A stretch of DNA of 64,000 nt from Mesonia sp. HuA40. GTDB lineage: Bacteria; Bacteroidota; Bacteroidia; Flavobacteriales; Flavobacteriaceae. The stretch spans positions 1 through 64,000 of the forward strand of contig NZ_VRLT01000011.1 of assembly GCF_008017835.1 (NCBI RefSeq), in the 5' to 3' direction. This document shows positions 27,143 to 35,449 of this stretch, in pieces. The notes under the pieces were generated by a model. The model saw only the letters and a list, made by a program, of their open reading frames with translations. It had not been told where the DNA came from and ran no database searches. How positions within the stretch are numbered: position 1 is the first letter of the stretch; each line of letters begins with the position of its first letter. Made by a program: the position numbers and the translations under genes.

Positions 27143-27538
27143 ATGGATAAAGTAAAATATGAAATGGAATTTCCAATACAAGCTTCACCGGCTTTATTGT
27201 ATCAATATATATCAACTCCATCTGGTTTAAGCGAATGGTTTGCCGATAATGTGAACTCCCGTGGCGAGGTGTATACCTTTATTTGGGAAGGCTCTGAAGA
27301 GAAAGCAAAGTTGTTGAGTAAAAAAAGCGGTGAGAGAATTAAATTGCGATGGATGGAAGATGTAGAAAACGAGGATGCTTATTTCTTTGAGATGCGTATC
27401 CAAGTTGATGAGATTACCAAAGACGTATCTTTAATGATTACTGATTTTGCCGAAGACAACGAGGATGAAATTAACGAAGGGAAAATGTTGTGGGAAAATA
27501 TGATTTCTGACCTAAAACATGTTTTAGGATCGGCTTAA
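27143..27538 (+). CDS. START-like domain protein (SRPBCC fold)
   Basis: 131 aa, a single small domain resembling the flavobacterial START-like family, related to AHSA1. The PIQASPALLYQYISTPSGLSEWFAD opening (in part) is typical of SRPBCC hydrophobic-pocket proteins, followed by acidic strands near residues 100-115. Soluble; ligand and function unknown. It sits in front of the PabC-like gene, which has its own -7 box. Confidence 0.78.
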   Translation: MDKVKYEMEFPIQASPALLYQYISTPSGLSEWFADNVNSRGEVYTFIWEGSEEKAKLLSKKSGERIKLRWMEDVENEDAYFFEMRIQVDEITKDVSLMITDFAEDNEDEINEGKMLWENMISDLKHVLGSA

Positions 27539-27554
27539 AAAGCAACCAAAAATG

Positions 27555-27562
27555 TATATTTG
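27555..27562 (+). promoter_or_regulatory. -7 promoter box before pabC-like gene
   Basis: TATATTTG, 27 bases upstream of the start codon. The -33 element is not clear. Confidence 0.45.
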
Positions 27563-27589
27563 CCTTGATTAATCAATCAAGGTTTTTTT

Positions 27590-28435
27590 ATGCTTAATTT
27601 TAACGGAGAACTTACAAATTCTAAAGCAACATCTTTCTTAGCCCAAAATAGAGGTTTTCAATATGGTGATGGTGTATTTGAAACACTACGCGTACTTGGA
27701 GGAAAAATTGTTTTTTGGGAAGATCATTATTTTAGATTAATGGCTTCAATGCGTATTCTCCGAATGGAAATTCCTATGGATTTCTCACCCGAATTTCTTG
27801 AAAAAGAAATTTTAAAAACTATTGAAGCTCAAGAGAATCCGCAGACTAATTTTAGGGTAAAATTGGTTGTTTGCCGTAAACCAGGAGGATACTATTTGCC
27901 TCAAAACTTAGAAATAGATTACCTCATAACGCTAACCGAACTAGATCATCCCTTTTATCTTGCCAATAATTTAGATTATAAGGTAGAACTTTTTAAAGAT
28001 CATTATATCACCTCAGGTCTTTTATCTAGCCTAAAGTCAACTAATAAAATAATCAATATTCTAGCCAGTATTTACGCTCAAGAAAATGATTATCAGAATT
28101 GTTTATTGCTGAATGAAAATAAAATGGTGGTCGAGGCTACCAATGCTAACCTTTTTTGGGTGAAGGGAAATCAAATTAAAACACCTCCTATAAGTGAAGG
28201 AAGCTTGAATGGAATTATAAGAAAAAAACTTATTGAGATTATTAAAAAGCTACCAACTTATACCCTTAAAGAAGAAAAAATAAGTCCGTTTAATTTGCAA
28301 AAAGCAGATGAACTCTTTTTAACCAACAGCATACAAGGAATACAATCTATAAGTGGTTATAGAAAAAAACAATTTACACACGTAGTAGCCGATGAGTTAC
28401 GCGGGAAATTAAATGCATTAGCGCGTTTAAGTTAA
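27590..28435 (+). CDS. pabC: class IV aminotransferase, probably aminodeoxychorismate lyase
   Basis: Fold-type IV PLP enzyme, 281 aa. The GFQYGDGVFETLRV motif (residues 22-35) is shared by PabC, IlvE and D-amino-acid transaminases. The Schiff-base lysine is in SLKSTNK (near residue 146). EATNANLFWVKG and the LTNSIQGIQSI C-terminal segment follow. The chromosome also carries pabB in this window, which supports PabC (removing pyruvate to give PABA), but other class IV activities cannot be excluded. It converges on yqgE with a 4-bp overlap. Confidence 0.75.
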   Translation: MLNFNGELTNSKATSFLAQNRGFQYGDGVFETLRVLGGKIVFWEDHYFRLMASMRILRMEIPMDFSPEFLEKEILKTIEAQENPQTNFRVKLVVCRKPGGYYLPQNLEIDYLITLTELDHPFYLANNLDYKVELFKDHYITSGLLSSLKSTNKIINILASIYAQENDYQNCLLLNENKMVVEATNANLFWVKGNQIKTPPISEGSLNGIIRKKLIEIIKKLPTYTLKEEKISPFNLQKADELFLTNSIQGIQSISGYRKKQFTHVVADELRGKLNALARLS

Positions 28436-28992
28436 TTGTAGTTAGGGTTTTCGGGTGCGTTGGCCCAGATCAAATAGTCACCACCCAATTCCTGAAGCAT
28501 TTCTTTCCAGAAGTTTTCTTGATTGTGTGCCAAGACATCATTCTTGTTATACTGATTTACAGTAATCCAGTGGTTAGCTTTCATTTCTTCCTCTAATTGT
28601 TTGGCTGCCCAACCTGAATAACCCAAAAAGAATTTTATGTCTTGAGACTTAATAAGCTTATTGCTGATGAGTTTTTTGACCGCTTGAAAATTACCACCCC
28701 AATAGATTCCATTGCTTATTTCAATACTATCGGGAATGAGATTGGGAATATGGTGAATAAAATAAAGATTATCTTGTTCAACAGGGCCTCCGTTGTATAC
28801 AGGGAAATTTTGCTTAAGATCGGGAATTAAATCGGTAAGTGTTAAATTTAAATTTTTGTTCAGAATAAACCCTACAGCTCCGTGCTCGGTATAATCTGCT
28901 AAAAGCACCACAGAACGATTAAACGTGACATCTCCAAATATAGTTGGTTCTGCAATTAGTAATATGCCTTTATTGGGTTTTTCGTGTTTCAA
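28432..28992 (-). CDS. yqgE: YqgE/AlgH family protein (UPF0301)
   Basis: 186 aa, single-domain. GAVGFILNKNLNLTLTDLIPDL (in part, about 39-60) and FLGYSGWAAKQLEEEM (about 142-157) are family signatures. Linked to alginate regulation in pseudomonads but of unknown biochemistry. Soluble. It overlaps the convergent PabC-like gene by 4 bp. Confidence 0.9.
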   Translation of the reverse strand: MKHEKPNKGILLIAEPTIFGDVTFNRSVVLLADYTEHGAVGFILNKNLNLTLTDLIPDLKQNFPVYNGGPVEQDNLYFIHHIPNLIPDSIEISNGIYWGGNFQAVKKLISNKLIKSQDIKFFLGYSGWAAKQLEEEMKANHWITVNQYNKNDVLAHNQENFWKEMLQELGGDYLIWANAPENPNYN

Positions 28993-29041
28993 ATTGATTA
29001 ATTTTAAATTAAAGCTATTAAAATAAATTCATAAAACAAAA

Positions 29042-29068
29042 AAAAGACCCTTAATTTAAGGGTCTTTT
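29042..29068 (-). terminator. HU gene terminator
   Basis: Thirteen-bp inverted repeat AAAAGACCCTTAA / TTAAGGGTCTTTT around a single T, with T-run on the minus strand. Confidence 0.8.
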
Positions 29069-29091
29069 GTATAAATTATCGACTAATTATT

Positions 29092-29364
29092 TTAGTTAAC
29101 CGATTTCTGTAAATCAGAACCCGCCTTAAATTTCACTACATTTTTAGCAGCGATTTTAATGGTTTTACCAGTTTGTGGGTTTCTTCCTTCACGAGCTGCT
29201 CTTTTACTTACAGACCACGAACCAAAACCTACTAGAGAAACTCTGTCACCTTTTTTAAGAGCTCCTTCAATGTTTTCTAAAAAAGATTCTAAGGCCTTTT
29301 TTGCTGCTGCTTTTGAGATTCCAGCATCTTCTGCCATAGAATCAATTAAATTTGTTTTGTTCAT
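29092..29364 (-). CDS. hup: HU-type DNA-binding protein
   Basis: 90 aa nucleoid protein. The two N-terminal helices (LIDSMAEDAGISKAAAKKAL) and the DNA-gripping arm with GRNPQTGKTIKI (residues about 61-72) are classic. It forms dimers that bend DNA without sequence specificity. Monocistronic, with a good promoter and terminator. Confidence 0.96.
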   Translation of the reverse strand: MNKTNLIDSMAEDAGISKAAAKKALESFLENIEGALKKGDRVSLVGFGSWSVSKRAAREGRNPQTGKTIKIAAKNVVKFKAGSDLQKSVN

Positions 29365-29413
29365 AATTTTGTTTTTTAAAATTAATGTTGGTTAAACGAT
29401 TATGTATTCTTTA

Positions 29414-29443
29414 CAAATTTAATAGCTTTTCGCTTCTATGCAA
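29414..29443 (-). promoter_or_regulatory. hup promoter
   Basis: On the minus strand TTG at 29441-29443, 19-base spacer, TAAATTTG at 29414-29421. A full match to the Bacteroidota consensus. Confidence 0.75.
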
Positions 29444-29548
29444 GGCTTGGCAAGGGAAATGCATAAAATTGTTAATAACTATAGTAAATTGTTAATAAAA
29501 ATACTTGAAAATATCAAATATTTGCCAAGCTTAGTAAATTTAAGGGTT

Positions 29549-30499
29549 TCAAGACAATTTTATTTCTTTATCTAAATTAAATCCGTTAAGGAAATCAATC
29601 GCACTCATTTTTCTTTTTCCCTGTAATTGTAAGCTAATTATTTGAAGCGGTTTGGTTGGAGTGCTAACCAGAAGCTTGTTGTTTTCTTTAAATAAAATAC
29701 CTGGTGGTCTATTTGAAGGTAAATCGGTTTTTTGGGTTTCAAATATTTTTAAGCGTAATTTTTCTTGATTTTCGTTGGTTAGAAAGGTATATGCCACAGG
29801 AAAAGGAGAGAGGCCACGAATAAAATTATATATTTGATCAGCCGGTTGTTCCCAATTAATTTTAGTGTTCTCAGAATTAAATTTATAGGCTGTCTTCAAA
29901 TTCTCGTTATGGGGTTGCTGAAAAGGGTTTGCGTTATCTGTTGCTATAAGTTTTAGGGTTTCAAGTACGGTGTCAGCCCCCAAATGCATTAGACGATCAT
30001 GTAAAGCACCCGCATTTTCCTGAGGCTCAATAGTGGTTTTCTTTTGTAATAGAATAGCGCCGGTGTCTATTTTTTCATCTATGAAAAACGTGGTTACCCC
30101 TGTTTCTGTTTCTCCGTTTATAATGGCCCAATTAATGGGAGCTGCGCCGCGATACTGCGGTAGAAGGGAGGCGTGTAAATTAAAAGTTCCAAGAGGTGGG
30201 AGTGACCAAATACGTTTGGGGAGCATTCTAAAGGCTACCACCACAATAACATCTGGTTTTAAGGCTTTTAGTTCTTGGTAAAAATCATCAGATTTAAGGT
30301 TGGTGGGTTGTAAAATAGGAATACTTGTTTCTAGGGTGTAGGTTTTAACAGCAGACTGGTGTATTTTTCGTCCTCTACCGGCAGGTTTGTCCGGCGCGGT
30401 GACAACACCAACAATTTGATGCTTTTCTTGAATCATTCGGTCTAAAATGCATACGGCAAAATCGGGCGTACCCATAAATACAATTCTAAGTGACTTCAT
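29549..30499 (-). CDS. fmt: methionyl-tRNA formyltransferase
   Basis: 316 aa. Formylates initiator Met-tRNA using 10-formyl-THF. The N-terminal FMGTPDFAV opening, LHASLLPQYRGAAPINWAI (in part, near residue 109) with the catalytic Asn/His region, and FFIDEKIDTG are diagnostic. A C-terminal tRNA-binding domain starts near residue 205. Its first codons overlap the recQ end by 14 bp, so it is last in the ATPase-recQ-fmt operon. Confidence 0.95.
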   Translation of the reverse strand: MKSLRIVFMGTPDFAVCILDRMIQEKHQIVGVVTAPDKPAGRGRKIHQSAVKTYTLETSIPILQPTNLKSDDFYQELKALKPDVIVVVAFRMLPKRIWSLPPLGTFNLHASLLPQYRGAAPINWAIINGETETGVTTFFIDEKIDTGAILLQKKTTIEPQENAGALHDRLMHLGADTVLETLKLIATDNANPFQQPHNENLKTAYKFNSENTKINWEQPADQIYNFIRGLSPFPVAYTFLTNENQEKLRLKIFETQKTDLPSNRPPGILFKENNKLLVSTPTKPLQIISLQLQGKRKMSAIDFLNGFNLDKEIKLS

Positions 30500-32399
30500 T
30501 TTTTAAACGGATTATATCGTGAATAGATTTTTCTATTATTTTTTTCTCATGCATTAAACGCAAGGTGTACAGAGAATCTGCTTCATTAAAAGGTGCGTTT
30601 AATACTAGATCTTTTAAATAGGTAGGATTTTGATTTAAAACTTGACAAAAGTAAGTTTTGATCTCTTTTATATTAGTTTCTGATTTAGATGATTTCTTTT
30701 GGTTTAGACACCAACTGCATTGCATGCAGGGTTTAGTTTTTTCTTCGTCAAAATACTTTAATAATTGAATAACTAAACAACTATCTTGTGATACTACGTA
30801 ATCTGCAACGGCTTTAATTTTTAATTCTTTATTTTCTTTTTGAGCGCGAATATATTTGGCAAAGGGGTTAATGCTGCGTTCATCTTCCCGGGGCACCAAG
30901 AAAGTGAGGGTTGTATCTTGATTTTTATGACTTAAGTCGATAAGTTCTTGATTGGCCAATTCTTGTAATTGCTCAATAATCTTTGATTTATCTAAACCGG
31001 TTTTTTCTGAAAGGCGCTCAAGAGGTACTTCTTTTTTAAATTCGAAAAACCCACCTTGAATTCTAAATAGGTTTTCAAGTAAAAAGGAATAACTGCGATG
31101 TCGCTCTAGAAATGCAAAAAGTTGCTTGCTGGAAATCAAAAATTGAAGGGCTGTTTTTTGGGAATATTCGCCCGCAAAAGTAAGTATTCCTAAACGCTCA
31201 AGTGTATTGAGCGCCAAATAGGTTTTTTGTGTATTTAATTTGTATTTTTTGCAAAAACCAAAAAAACTAAAGTTATATGTCTCATTTAATCCTTCCCCAA
31301 AGGCAATACTAAACATGGTGTTTAGTTTTTTATAGACGTACTTTATTTCTTTTACGCTAGGTAGAGGAAGCAAAAATTGATTTTTTAGTAACATAAAATC
31401 ACTATCGTTATAAAGAATTATAGCCCGTGCGGGCATTCCATCTCTTCCGGCTCGACCGGCTTCTTGATAATAACTTTCTAAAGATTCGGGTAAATGAAAA
31501 TGAATAACGTGGCGCACATTGGCCTTGTCTATACCCATGCCAAAGGCTGTAGTAGCTACAATGACTTGTAACTTTTCTTTTTGCCACTCGGTTAAAATAT
31601 TGTCTTTTTCTTTACTTGGTAAACCTCCATGAAAAGCTCGGGCAGAGATGCTTTGTGCTTTTAAAAATTGGGCCAACTCTAAGGAGGTTTTACGATTTCT
31701 AACGTAAATAATGCCTAATTCCTTATATTTATTAAAATACCACTGCAAGTAATAACGTTTGTCTTCATGGGGCTTAACCACAAACTGAATATTAGGGCGC
31801 TCGTAGCTTTGTTTAAAAATAAAAGGCTTCTTTAGTGCCAATTGCTCAACAATATCCTTTTCAACTTTTTTTGTAGCCGTGGCGGTAAGTGCAATTATAG
31901 GCGTACTGGGTAAATAGGTTCTGAGTTGGTTTATGTTTCTAAATGCTGGTCTAAAATCGTGCCCCCAAGAAGAGATACAGTGCGCTTCGTCTACGGCAAT
32001 AAAAGAAACATTCATTTGTTGAATTCGTTCTAAAACAAGGTTTTGCTGTAAGCGCTCTGGTGATAAGTATAAAAATTTATAATGGCCATAAATGCAGTTG
32101 TCAAGCGTACGGTTAATATCATCATAGCTCATACCGCTTTTGAGTTGAAGAGCCTTAATTCCTTTTTTAGTTAAACTATCAACTTGATCTTGCATTAAAG
32201 CCAGAAGAGGAGAAATAACAATACAGATACCTTCTTTATAAATACCAGGCAATTGATAGCACAAAGATTTACCACCGCCAGTAGGTAACAAGGCTAAACT
32301 GTCTTGGCCGGCCAGTACCGCCTCAATTAGCTCTTTTTGTCCTGGTCTAAACGCTGAATATCCCCAGTGTTTTTTTAATAAATCTTTGATTTTAGACAT
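30486..32399 (-). CDS. recQ: RecQ-type ATP-dependent DNA helicase
   Basis: 637 aa SF2 helicase. Walker A LPTGGGKS (about 39-46), DEAH box AVDEAHCISSWGHDFRP (about 134-150) with the RecQ aromatic-rich loop, and motif VI QEAGRAGRDG are all visible. A C-terminal zinc-type cysteine pair (CMQCSWC, near residue 561) is present, but no clear HRDC domain follows. It is a second-type Bacteroidota RecQ rather than the longer RecQ with HRDC. Middle gene of a three-gene operon. Confidence 0.93.
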   Translation of the reverse strand: MSKIKDLLKKHWGYSAFRPGQKELIEAVLAGQDSLALLPTGGGKSLCYQLPGIYKEGICIVISPLLALMQDQVDSLTKKGIKALQLKSGMSYDDINRTLDNCIYGHYKFLYLSPERLQQNLVLERIQQMNVSFIAVDEAHCISSWGHDFRPAFRNINQLRTYLPSTPIIALTATATKKVEKDIVEQLALKKPFIFKQSYERPNIQFVVKPHEDKRYYLQWYFNKYKELGIIYVRNRKTSLELAQFLKAQSISARAFHGGLPSKEKDNILTEWQKEKLQVIVATTAFGMGIDKANVRHVIHFHLPESLESYYQEAGRAGRDGMPARAIILYNDSDFMLLKNQFLLPLPSVKEIKYVYKKLNTMFSIAFGEGLNETYNFSFFGFCKKYKLNTQKTYLALNTLERLGILTFAGEYSQKTALQFLISSKQLFAFLERHRSYSFLLENLFRIQGGFFEFKKEVPLERLSEKTGLDKSKIIEQLQELANQELIDLSHKNQDTTLTFLVPREDERSINPFAKYIRAQKENKELKIKAVADYVVSQDSCLVIQLLKYFDEEKTKPCMQCSWCLNQKKSSKSETNIKEIKTYFCQVLNQNPTYLKDLVLNAPFNEADSLYTLRLMHEKKIIEKSIHDIIRLKNEVT

Positions 32400-32411
32400 A
32401 GTGAGATTGGG

Positions 32412-32939
32412 TTAACAATGACTCAAAATAAAATTAACCCGATTATTTACATTGTCTTGGGGTACAGCGATTAAATCATAACCTAAATTGCGATAGGTTT
32501 GCTCTAAAAATACTTGAATTTCTTTTGCCTCGGTTAAATTTTCATATCGCTCATTATCTCTCATATATATATCTTCCCAAATGGGAAACAGAAAAACCAA
32601 ATCATAACGGTATTGTAAATTGGCTTCTTTGAAATAAGTAGGGTAGATGTCTTTTTTATAATCTAGGTAGGCGGTTACATCGGGAATTCCTCGGTCTATA
32701 AAAACTGTATCCTTTTGTATTTCAGCTTTTTTAAACTGATCGATGCGTCCCTCTAAAAGTCGTTGGCTAAATAGTAGTGGGTCGGTTAAAAACAATTGTT
32801 CAATTCCTTTTTTCTGTGCATCTAGGATAACCTCTCTAGAAATTTCGGGATAACAGGTGTATCCTTTCTTTTCTAATGCTTTTAAAGTTGTTGATTTGCC
32901 CGTACCAGGTCCTCCAATAATCAATACCTTTTTACCCAT
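32412..32939 (-). CDS. AAA_28-type ATPase/kinase
   Basis: 175 aa P-loop protein. Walker A is GGPGTGKST (residues 9-17). The rest (YPEISREVI, DRGIPDVTAYLDY) fits the AAA_28 family of small NadR-kinase-like NTPases. The real substrate is unknown. It lies 12 bp upstream of recQ as operon leader, but no functional link to the helicase is established. Confidence 0.83.
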   Translation of the reverse strand: MGKKVLIIGGPGTGKSTTLKALEKKGYTCYPEISREVILDAQKKGIEQLFLTDPLLFSQRLLEGRIDQFKKAEIQKDTVFIDRGIPDVTAYLDYKKDIYPTYFKEANLQYRYDLVFLFPIWEDIYMRDNERYENLTEAKEIQVFLEQTYRNLGYDLIAVPQDNVNNRVNFILSHC

Positions 32940-32995
32940 TTTTAATTGATTTTGTTTTTTACGTTTGGCAAGTTAAAAAAATGCATCAATAAGCT

Positions 32996-33003
32996 TATAT
33001 TTG
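32996..33003 (+). promoter_or_regulatory. -7 promoter box before DUF493 gene
   Basis: TATATTTG, 23 bases upstream of the start. No TTG at the standard distance, so only the -7 half is supported. Confidence 0.45.
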
Positions 33004-33026
33004 TTGCAAAAAGATAAACAAATTTT

Positions 33027-33317
33027 ATGAGTAAAGAAAATGCCGAGGCTTTTTATAAGAAGTTGAAAATCAAATTAAAAGATACCAGTAATTGGCCTTC
33101 AAAATATTTGTATAAATTTATTGTTCCTTCTATACCGCAGAAAATTAAGCAAGTAGAAGATATTTTTGACAATATGGGGGCGGTTATTCAAACCAAAACT
33201 TCTTCTAAGGGCACCTATACTTCGGTGTCTGTTAATGTAATTATGGTCAATCCTGATGCGGTAATTGAAAAGTATAAAGAAGTAGGCAACCAAGTAGAAG
33301 GGGTAATTTCTTTATAA
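33027..33317 (+). CDS. DUF493 family protein (YbeD-like)
   Basis: 96 aa small ferredoxin-like-fold protein. The YLYKFIVPSIPQKIKQVEDIF (in part) and SSKGTYTSVSVNVIM stretches match the family. The E. coli relative YbeD lies next to lipoate genes. Function unknown, possibly regulatory. Confidence 0.85.
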   Translation: MSKENAEAFYKKLKIKLKDTSNWPSKYLYKFIVPSIPQKIKQVEDIFDNMGAVIQTKTSSKGTYTSVSVNVIMVNPDAVIEKYKEVGNQVEGVISL

Positions 33318-33417
33318 TTTTTTTTATTTTACTAAAGTAGACTTATAAATATTTATTATTTTGCAAGCGGAGCCAAGTAAATTAAGGGCTCTTATCACCT
33401 TATTATAATTTTCGATT

Positions 33418-34062
33418 TTGACATACGATTTAGAATACAATTCAGAAAGATCTACCTTGCATATTCCCGAATATGGTAGACATATCCAAAAAATGGTTGA
33501 ATATGCGGTTAGCATTAAAGATGATGAAGAACGCAATAAAGTGGCTAAATCTATTATAGCCGTAATGGGTAATTTAAATCCGCATCTTCGTGATGTTCCC
33601 GACTTTCAGCATAAGCTTTGGGATCAACTGTTTATAATTAGCGATTTTAAACTAGAAGTAGATTCGCCATATCCTAAGCCTTCGCGAGAAATGTTAGAAG
33701 AGTCTCCTGCACCCTTAAATTATCCGCAAAACCATCCAAAATATAGGTTTTATGGTAACAATATTAAGCGTATGATTGATGCAGCCTTAAAGTTTGAAGA
33801 AGGTGCTTTGAAAGAGGCGCTTATTTTTAATATTGCTAACCATATGAAAAAGTGCTATTTAAATTGGAACAGAGACACCGTAGAAGATAAGGTGATTTTT
33901 GATCATTTGTTCGAACTCAGTAATGGCCAAATTAACTTAAATAAAAAAGAAGAAGACTTGGCAGAAGCTTCAGACTTGATTAAGGGCAATAATAAAAAGC
34001 AATACAACAAGAACAAGTCTAAAAAGAATTATCGCAACAATAAGGGTAGAAAAAGATACTAA
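33418..34062 (+). CDS. DUF4290 family protein
   Basis: 214 aa from a TTG start that gives the family N-terminus MTYDLEYNSER. No ATG lies upstream in frame. IPEYGRHIQKMVEYA (residues about 18-32) is the hallmark. The C-terminus is a low-complexity basic Lys/Asn/Arg tail (about 190-214) that may bind nucleic acid. It lies 2 bp before murA, so the two are co-transcribed. Unknown function, conserved with murA in flavobacteria as far as I recall. Confidence 0.82.
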   Translation: MTYDLEYNSERSTLHIPEYGRHIQKMVEYAVSIKDDEERNKVAKSIIAVMGNLNPHLRDVPDFQHKLWDQLFIISDFKLEVDSPYPKPSREMLEESPAPLNYPQNHPKYRFYGNNIKRMIDAALKFEEGALKEALIFNIANHMKKCYLNWNRDTVEDKVIFDHLFELSNGQINLNKKEEDLAEASDLIKGNNKKQYNKNKSKKNYRNNKGRKRY

Positions 34063-34064
34063 AC

Positions 34065-35375
34065 ATGGCAACTTTTCAAATAGAAGGGGGAATTCCTTTG
34101 AAAGGAGAAATTCAACCCCAAGGTGCTAAAAACGAAGCATTACAAATTTTATGTGCTGTTTTATTGACCAAAGAAGAAGTTAGGATAGATAATATTCCAG
34201 ATATTGTAGATGTCAATAAACTAATCGACATTTTAAGTAATCTAGGAGTTAAAATCCGTAAAAACGGAAAAGGTAGCTATTCTTTTATTAGTGATGATTT
34301 ACAACTTGATTATTTAGAGAGCGAATTATTTAAGAAAGAGGGTTCTAGCTTACGCGGATCGATTATGATCGTGGGACCTTTATTGGCTCGATTTGGTAAA
34401 GGATATATTCCCAGACCTGGAGGAGATAAAATAGGAAGACGTAGATTAGACACCCATTTTGAGGGATTTATTAAACTGGGGGCTAAATTTAGGTATAACA
34501 AGGAAGAACGCTTTTATGGTGTTGAGGCACCAAATGGTTTAACCGGGACTTACATGCTTTTAGAAGAAGCTTCGGTAACGGGAACAGCAAATATTGTGAT
34601 GGCTGCCGTAATGGCTAAAGGTAAAACTACCATTTATAATGCAGCTTGTGAGCCATACATTCAGCAACTTTGCTCTATGCTGGTTGCAATGGGGGCTAAA
34701 ATAAAAGGCATTGGTTCTAACTTATTGGAAATAGAAGGAGTTGAAGAACTACATGGTTGTACGCATACCATTCTTCCTGACATGATTGAAATAGGATCTT
34801 GGATAGGATTGGCGGCAATGACCAAAAGCGAAATTACCATTAAAAATGTAAGCTGGAAACACCTAGGTCTAATACCAGCTACTTTTGCTAAACTTGGTAT
34901 ACAAATTGAAAAGCGAGGAGACGATATGTTTATTCCCGCTCACCGAGATGGATACGAGGTTCAAAATTTTATTGACGGGTCTATCATGAATATTAGCGAT
35001 GCACCATGGCCCGGATTTACGCCCGATTTATTGAGTATTATGTTGGTGGTGGCCACGCAAGCTAGAGGTAGTGTTTTAATTCACCAAAAAATGTTTGAAA
35101 GCAGATTGTTTTTTGTGGATAAATTGATTGATATGGGAGCGAAGATAATCTTGTGTGATCCGCATCGTGCTACCATAATCGGACACGATTTTAAATCTCA
35201 ACTAAAAGCCACTGTTATGAGCAGTCCAGATATTAGGGCTGGTATTTCTTTGCTTATCGCTGCCTTGTCTGCCAAAGGAACCTCGACAATTCATAACATC
35301 GAACAAATAGATCGTGGTTATGAAAATATTGATGGTAGATTAAAAGCCCTAGGAGCAAAAATCACGCGGATATAA
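34065..35375 (+). CDS. murA: UDP-GlcNAc 1-carboxyvinyltransferase (Cys-to-Asp type)
   Basis: First committed enzyme of peptidoglycan synthesis, 436 aa. It moves enolpyruvate from PEP to UDP-GlcNAc in the cytoplasm. The QGAKNEAL opening carries the Lys/Asn pair (residues 22-23). In the active-site loop the residue equivalent to E. coli Cys115 is Asp121 (PGGDKIG; codon GAT at 34425-34427). Asp at this site is known from naturally fosfomycin-insensitive MurA proteins. The active-site Asp and Arg near the C-terminus are intact. Coupled to DUF4290. Confidence 0.95.
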   Translation: MATFQIEGGIPLKGEIQPQGAKNEALQILCAVLLTKEEVRIDNIPDIVDVNKLIDILSNLGVKIRKNGKGSYSFISDDLQLDYLESELFKKEGSSLRGSIMIVGPLLARFGKGYIPRPGGDKIGRRRLDTHFEGFIKLGAKFRYNKEERFYGVEAPNGLTGTYMLLEEASVTGTANIVMAAVMAKGKTTIYNAACEPYIQQLCSMLVAMGAKIKGIGSNLLEIEGVEELHGCTHTILPDMIEIGSWIGLAAMTKSEITIKNVSWKHLGLIPATFAKLGIQIEKRGDDMFIPAHRDGYEVQNFIDGSIMNISDAPWPGFTPDLLSIMLVVATQARGSVLIHQKMFESRLFFVDKLIDMGAKIILCDPHRATIIGHDFKSQLKATVMSSPDIRAGISLLIAALSAKGTSTIHNIEQIDRGYENIDGRLKALGAKITRI

Positions 35376-35391
35376 TTTTTAGTACAATACT

Positions 35392-35427
35392 AAAAAAGCC
35401 GTTTAATTTTTTTAAACGGCTTTTTTT
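35392..35427. terminator. bidirectional terminator after murA
   Basis: Fifteen-bp stem AAAAAAGCCGTTTAA / TTAAACGGCTTTTTT with a 5-base loop between convergent genes. Confidence 0.85.
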
Positions 35428-35449
35428 TCTAATTTTTATGAATCATATA

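Noticed and set aside
29042-29068. inverted repeat considered as an operator for hup or yqgE
   Set aside because: The A- and T-runs and its position right after hup make a terminator the simpler reading.
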